Shown here piece by piece: positions 1 to 9,562 of a stretch of DNA of 18,601 bases (its first letter is position 1; each line of letters starts with the position of its first letter). Source of the DNA: Russula earlei (lineage: Eukaryota; Basidiomycota; Agaricomycetes; Russulales; Russulaceae); contig JAGFNK010000910.1 of assembly GCA_025769875.1 (NCBI GenBank), forward strand, positions 1 through 18,601, given 5' to 3'. The notes beneath the pieces were generated by a model, which did no database searches, was not told the origin of the DNA, and worked only from the letters and a program-made list of their open reading frames with translations. Made by a program: the position numbers and the translations under genes.

Positions 1-3000
1 TAGAAGCTACAGCAGATGTAAGTCAGAAACTCCGACCAAGGCCACGGGGGGCGATAGAAGGCGGGACGGCATACCTTGAGCATGAACGCCGAGGCGAACG
101 CGGCAAATACGAAATAACCTATCTCAACATTAGTCTTGCTCAGAGCAAAGTGGCCCAGAGTTTCACGTACCATCTGGTGCAAAACGTATGTAACCTGTTG
201 GGACCAAGGAATCGACGAAACCGTGACGACGGTCTTGGTGCTCTCCAGGCTCTTGAAGAATAATGTCATATCAATTTTGGCCGACAATGCACCAGTGTGA
301 AATCTCTCACCCTTGTGAAGAAGACCTCGTCATCGGCTTCAAGGCCCCGTTGGAAAGCATTTTGGAACCCGAAAGAGAACATGACCAGCCTCGCATAATT
401 GGTGCAGCTGTAATGCGAAAGAAACACAGGTGAGCCGGCGAACAGGTAAAATAAATGCCGGAGAGACATACAATGGGAAGCTTGACGCGGAACTCGCAGG
501 CGGCGTCTGTATGTAGGAAAATCGAGGGCGACGTCAGACGACCGAGATAGCCGAAACGACGGGTGCCACCCACCGGAGTGGTCCGAATCACGTTCGAAGC
601 GCTCTGCCCACTCCTGACGGCAGTTGGTCAATAGCCGATCATGCTCCAGAGTCACTGCCCGGAAGTCGATTGAGCGATTCAAGCTATTGGGTACAGTGGG
701 ATCCGAGAAAACGTCTTGGTGGAATTTGTTGACAATCCGGAACAGCGACGTGTAAGCGATTATGTGCACGTCATACTGATAAGCGAGACAAGTCAGCCAA
801 GTTTACAAATGCTAGCGGAGGGGAGGATGGGAGGAGCGATAACCAACGTACAGGGTGGTTGTTCGGGGAGGACTTGTACCATTCGAGAGATTTACGCACG
901 ATGCTAGATACCGATCATTAGCGAGGGAGAAAGTCGACGAGAAGAAAAAACGTACAAATCCTCTTTCAACGTCGATGGCTTGCCAAACTGCGTAGCGGTT
1001 GACTTGTCGATGTTAAAACAGATTATCCATATCCGGGTGCGGTTCAACATCTCCAGCTCCTGCTGCTCTGTAGTGGCTTCTTCGGAGGCAGGATATGTAA
1101 GATTCAGATCTGTCGCAATTCTAACGCCACAGAGTTCGAGTCAGTTTGGACCATGACATGTGGAAGATCCACACACCGAATGGCGAGACTGGTGTACAAC
1201 CAACTACGATCTTCTTCCCACCGGCGGGCGGGCACAGCATAGATGCTCAAGAGAATATATGCTTGGCACAGCTCAACAGATTTCCATCCATCAATGAGTG
1301 CATTGGCCGCGGCCGTCTTGGCAAAGTGCATGGCGATCGGGTACACTTCGCGCTTTTCCGAGTAGCGTAATGAGATTGCGCAGACTACGTGAGGAATATA
1401 GCAGGTGAACACATGGACGTTGCTGGAGGGGGGTTGTGACGAACCAACAGTGAATAAGAATGGACACCGGGAAAATGTCAGGGTGGGCGTGTATAATTTG
1501 GGCTCAAGCAGTGAGATGAACGGCTGCGATTCCAGATTTTAATGAGCGTTCCTACACACAAATTGTCAAACGTACATTAATCCGCGTATATAGAAGCTGG
1601 CCAAGGCGAGGGTCGGCGTGAATGCGACAATCATGAAAAAAGAACTCACATTTCGAACAATTTCTCCACGTCATCAGGCGTCACCAGCCTATGCACCAAA
1701 TTATCCGGTGGACTCGTCTTGTCGAATAATGACTTGCGCAGACCGAGATCCATAGACGGGCCTGGCATAAAATACGACTTGTTGGCAACACCCTATCACC
1801 CTATCAACGATACGAAAGAACCAGAAGCAACACATCAATTCAGAAAATGTTCTCTGCTGACAAGAATATTCTCCCACCACTTCGTCGTCGTCCGCCGCGC
1901 TATTTTCCTTACGCGCCTTCTCCAGTGCAGTACTTGCGGAATCCCTCGATGTACTGATCGCAAGGTTTGCAAGGAGCCCGATGGGAACAGCATCGTCTGG
2001 ATATGGATCAATGTCTGATTCTATGAGGGTGTTGGGCGACACTGGTACATCTTCCGAGCCTGACGAGGGAGGTGCGTGTTGAGCGCGTTTCTGGAACGCT
2101 GGCTCTTCGTCGGATGCATCCGATTGGCCGGCGACTTTTACGGCACGCGGTCGAGGTGAAAACGGATTCGCGGTGGGGGGCAGAGTGGGCAGGTGAGCGA
2201 ACGGAGGACCGTAGCCGGTTCGAGCCACGCGATCACATTCTGCCCGGTGTTGATCGTTTGAAGATGTTGTATTGCAGTATGAACTCGATGGAGAGAGTAG
2301 TGGCCAGATATGGGTTGTGGAGCTGATGTGACGAGGTCGAATTGAGCGCCGAAATCTTGATAGGATGTGGGAGAGGGGACGCACCTGCTTTACGGAGGGA
2401 ATCAATAAGTCGTCCTTCTGTTTCATCTGGGCAAGAAGATATTCGCGGTTTACTAAAGGGCGCCACCGAAAAATGAGCATTCATCGCTCATCGGAGAGGA
2501 AACAGAAACGGAGGGAGAGCGCGGGAATGGGCAAAGTTTGGCATTTTGGGCAAAGGTGCGATGGAAAGGGGAAAGGTAGACATATTTAAAGTGCATGACG
2601 GTGCGTAAAAATGGACGCCATTAGGCGTGAGAGGACCTCACTTTGGGGTACTCCTGGGTTTTCAGCCTTCGACAATACAGTCGGGCTTGCCAGATCTGCA
2701 ACGCTTGCACACGTTCTCCCCAGGAGGAAAATAGCATTTCATCTGATGCGCGCACGGGATCGAAGTGCCAAGGATAAAAGGATGATCGGGATTCGGAATT
2801 GGTGTTCGCAGGGGAAGCGGGACATCAGCGCCATTCTGTCATCGCCATCAGTTGGGGGGGGAGAGAATGCACCTTGAGGCGTTTGCAATAGGTACACGCT
2901 CCGTGACTGAGTTGGCAGCGAGGATACAGAGAGGCAAGACACGGAAGCACGGAACCGGGATTAGGAGGAGTCCGAAGAAGCCAGATTTGAGGGTGGGGCC

Positions 3001-3157
3001 GCAGTTGGAAGGACAAATGCAGAGGAATTGTCGTTCGGTGGATAAAGAAAATTCCAAGAGGCAAGAAGAAAAATTGAGGCATGAAAATAAAATTGAAAGA
3101 GATCAGAGAAAGTTTGCGGTACAAAATGGTGAAGCACATAGAGTCGATTGGTAATTC
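1..3157. repeat. Segmental duplication, copy 1
   Basis: This stretch aligns end to end, in the same orientation, with 15490-18601. Exons, introns and flanking sequence are all included, with scattered substitutions and indels of 1 to about 25 bp. Neither outer boundary is visible: copy 1 is cut by the left edge of the window and copy 2 by the right edge. Inclusion of introns shows a DNA-level duplication, not retrotransposition. Confidence 0.97.
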
Positions 3158-3900
3158 GACTGAAGTATGTTCGGGTCAACGTTCGTGCCGACCATGTCTT
3201 CATCTTCATCTTCGTCAGTGTCGGGTCTGCGACACTTGCGCCTAGTACCTTAGGAGGCGTGGAGTCTGGAGTCGTCGCCTCGTCTAAGGCGAGATGCACG
3301 ATGGACGGTGGGGGCATTGTAAGAGCCGGCTCCGGAAACGGCAGTGTGGGACTGGTCCAGATATGGGATGTGGTCGGAAGACTTGCGTGGTCCGACGCGG
3401 GAATGAGAGCCGAACCGGGCGAGGAGGTGTTGGGGTGTGCGTCTCGTTTTGGGGATCTAGAGGATACTGGGAGATGAGGGGTTTCGATGTACGTAGAGTC
3501 GGACGGATGGGAAAGCTCGGGGTGCCAGCCTTGCTGCTGTAAAGATCGGGAGCAGAGGGCTGTCGGTGTGAATGGGACGGGCGTTCGTCGATGGGAAGAG
3601 AGGGGAAGTAATTAAATGCATCAGAGGAAGTGGGGAGAGGGTGCTGGGGGACAAATTGATATTGATTTCGTGTGGTTGGTTGAGTTTGACGGGGATGACG
3701 ATGATCAGCTGTGGAGGGCTGGGGAGGGTAAGAAGAGGAACGGGATGGTGTTGTTGCTGCTGTTGTTCGAAGGAGGTGATCCAGGTTCGATAGTTCTCCA
3801 TATGGGGCTGAGCGTCAGTGTCTGGGTCGCAAAGGTAGGAGTGGGCCGATCATACTGGATGCGCAATCGGCGGGACTAGGATGATTTGAATGAGCGGAGA
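1..3900 (-). pseudogene. Zn2Cys6 fungal-specific transcription factor, copy A (3' end outside window)
   Basis: A decayed, intron-rich gene for a nuclear DNA-binding regulator. Joined exons give a Pro/Ser/Thr/Gln-rich N-terminal region (about 3850-3250), an acidic stretch (about 3200), then a zinc cluster C-x2-C-x6-C-x8-C-x2-C-x6-C split by an intron (first half about 2905-2874, second half about 2740-2680). A coiled-coil segment containing YLLAQMKQKD follows (about 2450), then the fungal_trans middle domain (FLFT..CAISLRYS, ELCQAYILLSIYAVPARRWEEDRS, CFNIDKSTATQFGKPS, RLVMFSFGFQNAFQRG). Lesions: TGA at 3815-3817 in the N-terminal frame; TGA at 2662-2664 just after the zinc cluster, where copy B has CGA; 1-bp indels near 2446, 2410 and 2395; 2 bp missing near 472; frame changes near 3440 and 3240. 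The start is not resolved. An ATG at 3799-3801 opens a polyQ frame, but the coding-like frame there is a different one. Family assignment is firm; target genes are unknown. Confidence 0.82.
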
Positions 3901-4133
3901 GATGGGGGAGGGAAGGGAGGATGGGGAAGAGTGGGATGGCTGAGGAGGATATCAGGGAAAAGAAGAAGGGGGAAAGGGACTGACGGATGGCTGTGACTGT
4001 CTCTGTAAAATGGGAGGAGAGCTGCCAGGTAGGAACTCGGCGGACCTCAATAAACATCTAATACAACATCTGATCCCATCCCGCTCCTAGATCCCAACTG
4101 CCTTCCTGTCCAACTCAGCGCTGTCCCCCACCG

Positions 4134-5030
4134 ATGGCCCCGCTCGGTTATCGGGTGCTCGCTTTAACCATGCTCCTCGCAGCATGCACAATGCTCCTAA
4201 TAGTCAGCACGGTGATCCGCGAGGGGTGGTGCTGCAGCGTCACGTTCTTCTCGCGCTCGAGTGCCGCAGGCCAACCACGCTTTCCCGTGTGTTACTCATC
4301 ATGTAAGATCCGGCGGGCGCTTGCCATCTCCAAGTCGGACGACGGGGTTGCTTCCCTCGTCCTTCCATGTGCATGGAGCCTTCGCCAACGCATATCACGC
4401 TCCGTTTGTCCTCCCGTTGGCACTCGTACTCACAGCCGCCAGGCTCGTGGCACAGCTGAGCGTGGAGATGCCCCCACCCTCGCACAACTAGTCCTCATCA
4501 TCGCGACGTGCAAATTCTCACCGCCAGGTTTGCGTCGGACCCTGGTGCTCCCACTCGCCTACAGCAGGGCCTTTTGACCGAGATCACTAAAGAAGAGGGG
4601 ACGCTGGACGAGGTTGGACCGCCGCTCGCGCTCCCGGTGGAGCTAGCGTTCTTCACGACCGGGCACCGGGCGATTCTCGCCAGCTTGTGGTGCAAGTTGT
4701 CGTTCGTCCTACTCCACGCCCACCTCATATACGCTCTTGCCCCTGCTGCTGATCCTCGACACTTTGGACCCCACTGCGCCAACTCGCGTTCACCGCTCCA
4801 TTCCTCGGCATGGAATGATGCACCATCCGCAGTGGTTCCGACACATATTCGTGCTCGGCACAAGGGCAAGGACCACCGACCACCGACGCATCACAAGACG
4901 CACTTGGGTCTTCGCCGGCGCCGAAAATGCCAAGGGTCGGTGGTGGTGCTGGCCTCGCGCGCGTGGTCATCGCCAATTCGCAATACGTTGATGCGCTTAT
5001 GGTTGGCAGTGCTTGTGAGCCACATGGCTG
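4134..5030 (+). pseudogene. GPI13/PIG-O-like relic (GPI ethanolamine phosphate transferase 3, C-terminal membrane part), copy P
   Basis: Three plus-strand frames, read in succession, resemble the C-terminal half of GPI13, the ER membrane enzyme that adds ethanolamine phosphate to the third mannose of the GPI anchor. In the first frame: RVLALT then STVIREGWCCSVTFFS (about 4150-4255) and SKSDDGVASLVLP (about 4330-4372). In the second: ANAYHAPFVLPLALVLTAARLVAQL (4380-4465; hydrophobic). In the third: LALPVELAFFTTGHRAILAS followed by WCKLSFVLLHAHLIYALAP (4625-4740). A fourth shift leads to PLLLILDTL and RRTWVFA. FxTGH followed by a tryptophan-containing stretch is the most family-like block. The N-terminal alkaline-phosphatase-like catalytic domain is absent, and at least three frameshifts separate the pieces, so this is a truncated, dead copy. 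The family call rests on remembered motif order, not on a search. Confidence 0.6.
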
Positions 5031-5040
5031 CAGGGTCATG

Positions 5041-5512
5041 AGATGGTCTAGAAGGTATTCGTGCCGCGGTATATGCTCTGCTCTTTGAGCTGTGGGTGGG
5101 ACGCATCGTCAGTTGCATCTCCTTCATGTTTGTGCTGCCAGCGTCGAGTGCGAACGCGAGCAGAGGGTCGGCTGTCGAAGGGGAACATCAGCCATCGCAT
5201 TTTGTCATCGCATGACCTTTTTTAAAACACCTTATTGGCTTGTTTTTCGGTGTTTGTCTCGTTTGACTTGGAATGTGTCCCAGCACTATATTGTACTAGC
5301 TGGATAATCTCGCATGCCTTTATAATTGTAGTGCCATGATTGTTGCAAGCGTCGGTGTTTGCGCCTGAAAACATGGAATGTTTGGGGATGAGGATGCGTC
5401 GGCGAGATCCGCTTGGATCAGGATGGGAGAGTTAAGCTCCACAGACAGTGTGCCTCCACTCCTTAGTGCCTCATAGTTACGATGTTTGTTGTCTTACTAA
5501 GGAAAGATAGCA
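5041..5512. other. Gene-free stretch between convergent genes
   Basis: No coding-like reading frame is seen. The stretch lies between the plus-strand GPI13-like relic and the minus-strand F-box gene, so it should hold both 3' ends. It is less GC-rich than the relic, with T-rich runs (about 5217-5260) and an ATATTGTACTAG-type stretch near 5285, consistent with 3' untranslated sequence. No RNA gene or repeat was recognised. Confidence 0.5.
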
Positions 5513-7322
5513 CTATACTTCATGGTGCATGGCAGAGTGAAAACCTCGCTACAGCAAGAGGGGGGAATGGAGAATGAAGGCGCAAAACACGTCCTAGTCC
5601 ACTTCCACTACTTACAACCATGTAATGCTCGTGCTGCCCCAGTGCGGGAACAGTGTAATACGGCAAGACCGTCACGACCTCCTTCACAAACACCATCCCT
5701 GAGGAGAACACGGACGGCTCGCAAACCAGTCTCGCGCCCTTTGGCTGCCGCTCGGGATCGATCCCCAGATGCGTCGTCGCGAGCCTTTCCCCCGCCGTGA
5801 GAGCCCGCGACGCGTGCACATTAAAGTCGAGAACCTCCACCCGGCATTCGCCCGTCGGCTGCAGCACGGTGCACACACACGCGTCCCGTGCACGTATCTG
5901 TCGTGAACCGGCCCAACGAGCCATATTTGCATCAACGTGGGAACATGCAGGCGCGGGGATAGGACAGAGAAGATGCCCCTTCATCAACCAAAAACTCACC
6001 GAAGCCACTGGAACCCGATCGCGAGCACGAAGAAGCGCGTCCCATTTGGACCCCATTGCTCCCACGGCTCGTCCGCCGCGCCCACTTCCTCTCGATAGAC
6101 GTCCACGTATTGCATCAGCGTCCGGTTGTGCACCACGAAACATGCGGGCCGCCATCGTCCCAGTTGCGCCGCCGGATCATGATGCAGGGTAAAGACGTGA
6201 ACTCGCGCATCGCGCCCTGACGCGAACGGCATGTTGGCCGGTGGGCATGCGAGGAACGGGCCCGTCGTCGTCGTCAGCTCGAGCAGCCCGCGACGATTGT
6301 ACGGAGGGGGGAGGTGCAACGTGGCGACGTGCAGCGGCCGCTTGGGAGAGGACGAGTTTGCAAAACTGTAGATCCGGATCTCGCCGCCGTCCTTGAGCGT
6401 CGTGACCATGTACACCCGCGGTGACAGGAAGGAAAAGTCCCAAATGCGTTCGGGAGCCTGGTTGTCTTGAATGAACTGAGGAATAGATATATCATGAGTG
6501 GATTGAAAGGCGAGACACGGGGACGGAAGGACGCACGACGAGTTCCTCTCCGGTTATCCAGTTCCAGATGAGCACGCCATGAAATGGCATCCAAAAGTAC
6601 ATCCCGACGACATCTTCGACGATCTGTATCATGCACCCATGAATGGGCCCCAGCCCATGCCGACACAGCACGGGGTTCCTCGTGGCCGGGTGGGGAGCGA
6701 CGGCGCCGGCGCTGAGCTTCCTGAGGTGCACGCGGATGTCCGCGGCCGCGGCGGAGGAGCTGGTGCTGACAATAGGACCGACCGCGGGACGGTACTCGAG
6801 GAGGACGATGAGGTCCTGGGCGGGGTCGAGCGCAAAGTCCTTGATGCGCACGCCTAGGTCATCCACGACGAGGCGCGTCTCACACGCCGCGTTGTTCGGC
6901 AACCACGAGGCGACGAGCCCGCGGGCCGCGCTGAACTCCTCGAGCGCCTTGGCGAACAGGCCCCCCACGAGCTCGTACGCGTGGCAATGCCCCGCTAGCG
7001 CCACCGCGGCTCGTCGGCTGGGGCGCAGGGCTCGCCAGGCGGCGCGGCGCTCCAGCAGGAGCTCCATTCGTGCCACAGTCGTCGAGGCGGGTCCGCCCGG
7101 TGGTCCATCCACGAGTCCGTCTGCCGCTAGCTCGATGCGGTATTGGAGGAGGAGGGAGGAGGTGACGAGGGCGTGGAACTGCTTGCAAAACTAAAGAGGT
7201 AAGTGAGTGTGGGAGTGAGGAAGGCGCATGGCAGAAGATCGGAGGATGTCGAGGTGGTCGAGGTGAGTGAGGGTCTCTGAGAGATTCTCGAGGGGCAGGT
7301 CGAGCAAGCTCAGCACGGAAAT
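5513..7322 (-). pseudogene. F-box protein gene, mostly open but with damaged 5' end
   Basis: Likely a substrate adaptor of an SCF ubiquitin ligase. The F-box part (about 7316-7233) reads LLDLPLENLSETLTHLDHLDILR, and FCKQFHALV continues it in the next exon. Exons inferred from splice sites are 7190-6537, 6475-6001/6000, 5897-5616 and 5548-5513, with introns 6536-6476, 5999-5898 and 5615-5549, all starting GTGAGT, GTGCGT or GTAAGT. After the F-box come a leucine-rich helical linker and a long region with repeated hydrophobic strands (VVGMYFWMPFHGVLIWNW, RVYMVTTLKDGGEIRIYSF), as in Agaricomycete F-box proteins with a propeller-like C-terminus. Oddities: no in-frame ATG precedes the F-box (ATT where ATG is expected, about 7322); no GT donor follows the F-box exon; an extra GT in the run at 5870-5880 shifts the frame after YVHGTRVC. 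A missing 5' exon would be an alternative to start loss. Confidence 0.6.
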
Positions 7323-7409
7323 CCGAATACCGGAAACGTTTCTTTGATCGGCTTCTCCCGAAAATTATAATTACACACAATCTATTCACTCTTCGAGCCC
7401 TGTGAAGAA

Positions 7410-7623
7410 CTAACACACAAGATGCTCACCAGAAAGCCTTCTGAGCACCAACGCTTGGCCTCTATGTGTTGAAACAAAGTGCCGATCACAGTCTAATGTT
7501 GCTCTAGACTCTCCTCGCTCGCAAAGTCGAGTCGCAGAGCCAGTGACTGTGCGAGTCCTTTTTGTGCCGTTCGTAAGCCCGATCGTGCGGGAACGACCTC
7601 TCGCAACGCTCGCAGTACGCCAT
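7410..7623 (-). pseudogene. C2H2 zinc-finger gene relic
   Basis: An ATG at 7623 opens a short frame with YCERCERSF-x5-YERHKKDSH, a C-x2-C...H-x5-H finger, followed by HWLC. A 1-bp shift near 7548 then gives DFASEESLEQH, the pattern expected for a second finger of the same family. A further shift gives CDRHFVSTHRG from about 7490, ending at a TAG at 7412-7410. Agaricomycetes carry many small genes with serial fingers of this kind, so the order of pieces fits a decayed three-finger gene. It is too short and broken to encode a working protein as it stands. It lies about 90 bp upstream of the F-box exon on the same strand, so it could also be read as debris in that gene's leader. Confidence 0.5.
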
Positions 7624-8160
7624 TTCGTATTGTGGGGAGGAATTCAAGTGTGGGAGAGGGTGTGGCGAGATTATGAGGACGTAGGTGTGGATGGCAACCC
7701 CATCAACTCAGCCGTTATGTGAATAACACTTGGCGCTGCGCACTGCGGGGAACAGGCAAAGAAAGTTTCTCAATGACTCGTCGTGCGAACGCGTGGGTGG
7801 AAGAGCCAGCGCCTCTTCGTGGCACGGTCCTCTCCGCCAGACCTGCTGTTCGGCATGACTTCACTTCTAGCTCATGACTTGCACCCCGTTGGGCCTTGCC
7901 TTATTGGATGGGACGTGTGAGACCGTAGCCGTTCTCTTGGCCAGTGCGTCCTCTGACGGCCGTAGACGCTGCCATTTCGAAGAATGTAAGAATTGGTGCG
8001 GTGCGTGTCATGTCATCATCTCCGCGCCGCCCAAGCTGCACATCTTGTGGACGACACCCATCCTGCTCCTCCACCCAACCGCAGTCCTTTTCAGATCGTG
8101 CGTGTTCCAGGGAAGACCGTGTGGCGCCGTTCGTCATTCCCTTTCACACTCCTCCCACTA
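7624..8160. other. Stretch without a recognised gene
   Basis: No frame here looks coding beyond chance GC-rich open stretches. A 16-20 bp segment near 7808-7845 (CTTCGTGGCACGGTCCTCTC) resembles 8592-8625 in the second GPI13-like relic, so older fragments of that sequence may extend here. No RNA gene, promoter motif or transposon end was recognised. Confidence 0.35.
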
Positions 8161-8162
8161 CG

Positions 8163-8940
8163 GCATGGCTCCGCTATCGGATGCTCGCTTTCGCTGCGCT
8201 TCTTCGGCGCATGCGTAAGGCTCATGTCAGTCAAATACGGTGTGCCGCGAGGAGAGGAGGCGGCTCCCGCGGCGCAGTCTCGCGTTCTTCTCAGGCCCTA
8301 TACCAGCGGGTGCCGCCGAGGAGCCGCCCCTCGCGCTCGTTCGTTGTGCCACCCGTCCCTTCTGCCGTCTCGGTCCTGTGAATCCCTGTCCAAGGAGCAG
8401 ATTACGGGATCGCTTCGCTTCGCTTTTCTCCCGTCCGTGATGTTATTCCTTCCTTCCGCCCGCGACCGAGGGCAGGCTCTACATGTCATGTCGACCGCCG
8501 GATTGGCCGGACGCGTCCGGCCGTTACGGGTGCCCCGCACACGTGGGCCCGCAATGGGCGCGCACTACGCACGAGCGAACTGGCGCGCGCAGCCCTCTGT
8601 GGCACGGCGCTCTCTGTGCTCGTCCTTTGGAACGGGCCGCCACGAGCGCACGGCACGGTGCAAGATGGAAGTGCGTGTGCTAGGCTTTACACACATGATG
8701 CGCCCTTTGTCGGGCGCGCGGCATAAGCACCACAGATATGTCTTCCTCGCGACTGCTACCGCGCATCCAGAACTCCCGACGCATGTGTTCTCACCTCTTC
8801 CTTTGCCCCTTGGCCCTGCCGGTGTGCTCGCTCGTCTACAACAAGGCTTTCCGGCCACTGAAATAGCGCAAGGGCAAGGGAAAGTGGTGGTGATGATGGG
8901 CGAGGTGCTCCTTGGCCCCTGGGCTGTTGCCCCACCTGCA
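8163..8940 (+). pseudogene. GPI13/PIG-O-like relic, copy Q (diverged from 4134-5030)
   Basis: The DNA aligns with the relic at 4134: GCTCGCTTT context, CCGCGAGG, CGTTCTTCTC and CTCG.CTAC.ACA.GGC blocks occur in the same order and orientation. Translated pieces in different plus frames again follow the GPI13 membrane-region order: TVCREE (about 8237-8254) with PPLALV downstream, RFASLF and VMLFLPSA (about 8415-8460), a hydrophobic segment ARAALCGTALSVLVLW (about 8585-8632), and ARLQQG (about 8830) matching TRLQQG in the first relic. Several frameshifts and in-frame stops separate the pieces. The single long open frame from 7993 to 8946 does not follow the conserved blocks and is judged accidental. 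No catalytic domain is present. Confidence 0.5.
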
Positions 8941-8949
8941 GTATGATCC

Positions 8950-9562
8950 AACACCTCCTCATCCTCCTCCTCAGCTGTTGTGGATGCAGCCACTGTGGGC
9001 TGACCACACAGCCTTACCCCAGTTAGCGGTGCCCAATGACAAGGACTCTGAACTGTGTGACAAAGGGCTTGTTTGTTGGTACGGCAGGCTAGATATAATG
9101 ACGATCTATTCATTGTGATAGGAATGAGTTCTCATGGACGCCTATTGCCCACGTCGTTCGTGCATTGCAACAGTCCCACTCTTCATTTGTCATTTCGATC
9201 TCGCCCGTGCTCTCGTTCCGCGTTCTCCAGCCTCGCCCGATTGGCTACCCCGCCTAGTCGCTCACAGCCCTGACTCGATGCAGGCCTTTTTCTCGCCTGT
9301 GTTTTCCCTCACGTCTGTACCGAGTCTACTCGTTCCCCTCGGGCGAACAAACCTTTCCTCTTGGCAGCACCGCACGCTACAGTGCCGACTTACACAGTTA
9401 CATTGGTAAGCCTAATCTGGAGGGCAGACAATTACACTTGCAACGATTGTCCTCTCTTTCACAGGAAATGTAATTATATGCGTTGTAAGTAGAACTGGCA
9501 CGTAAGATGTATTAAATAAGGGCACAGCGCCAGAAGCCAACTCGAATTGTCATCTTAGCCAC
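8950..9562. other. Gene-free stretch between convergent genes
   Basis: Lies between the plus-strand relic and the 3' end of the minus-strand NACHT-WD40 gene. The left part begins with an intron-like segment (8942-8975: GTATGA ... CTCCTCCTCAG), pyrimidine-rich and possibly the last intron of the relic. The right part (9420-9560) is AT-rich, as expected for 3' untranslated sequence. Nothing else was recognised. Confidence 0.4.

Noticed and set aside
3457..3801. Minus-strand frame starting MENYRTW with a polyQ run, as the start of transcription factor copy A
   Set aside because: The neighbouring minus frame reads on through a long, coding-like Pro/Ser/Gln-rich text (YPPQPSTADHRHP, then QYQFVPQHPLPTSSD) across the same bases, so this ATG frame is probably a shadow.
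3775..3801. tRNA 3'-end-like sequence on the minus or plus strand (GGTTCGATAG)
   Set aside because: No acceptor, D or anticodon arm can be paired around it, and it lies inside transcription factor coding sequence.
5395..5460. Possible 5S rRNA-like stretch (GAGTTAAGCTCC)
   Set aside because: Only a short internal match is visible; the flanks do not form the 5S stem or length.
4134..8940. The repeated GC-rich segments as long terminal repeats of a retrotransposon
   Set aside because: No TG..CA ends, target-site duplication, primer-binding site, or gag/pol text lies between them; the shared blocks fit protein-coding relics better.
7993..8946. Plus-strand 317-codon open frame
   Set aside because: It starts at TTG, is rich in Arg, Pro and Ser as expected of chance GC-rich frames, and cuts across the blocks shared with 4134-5030, which lie in other frames.
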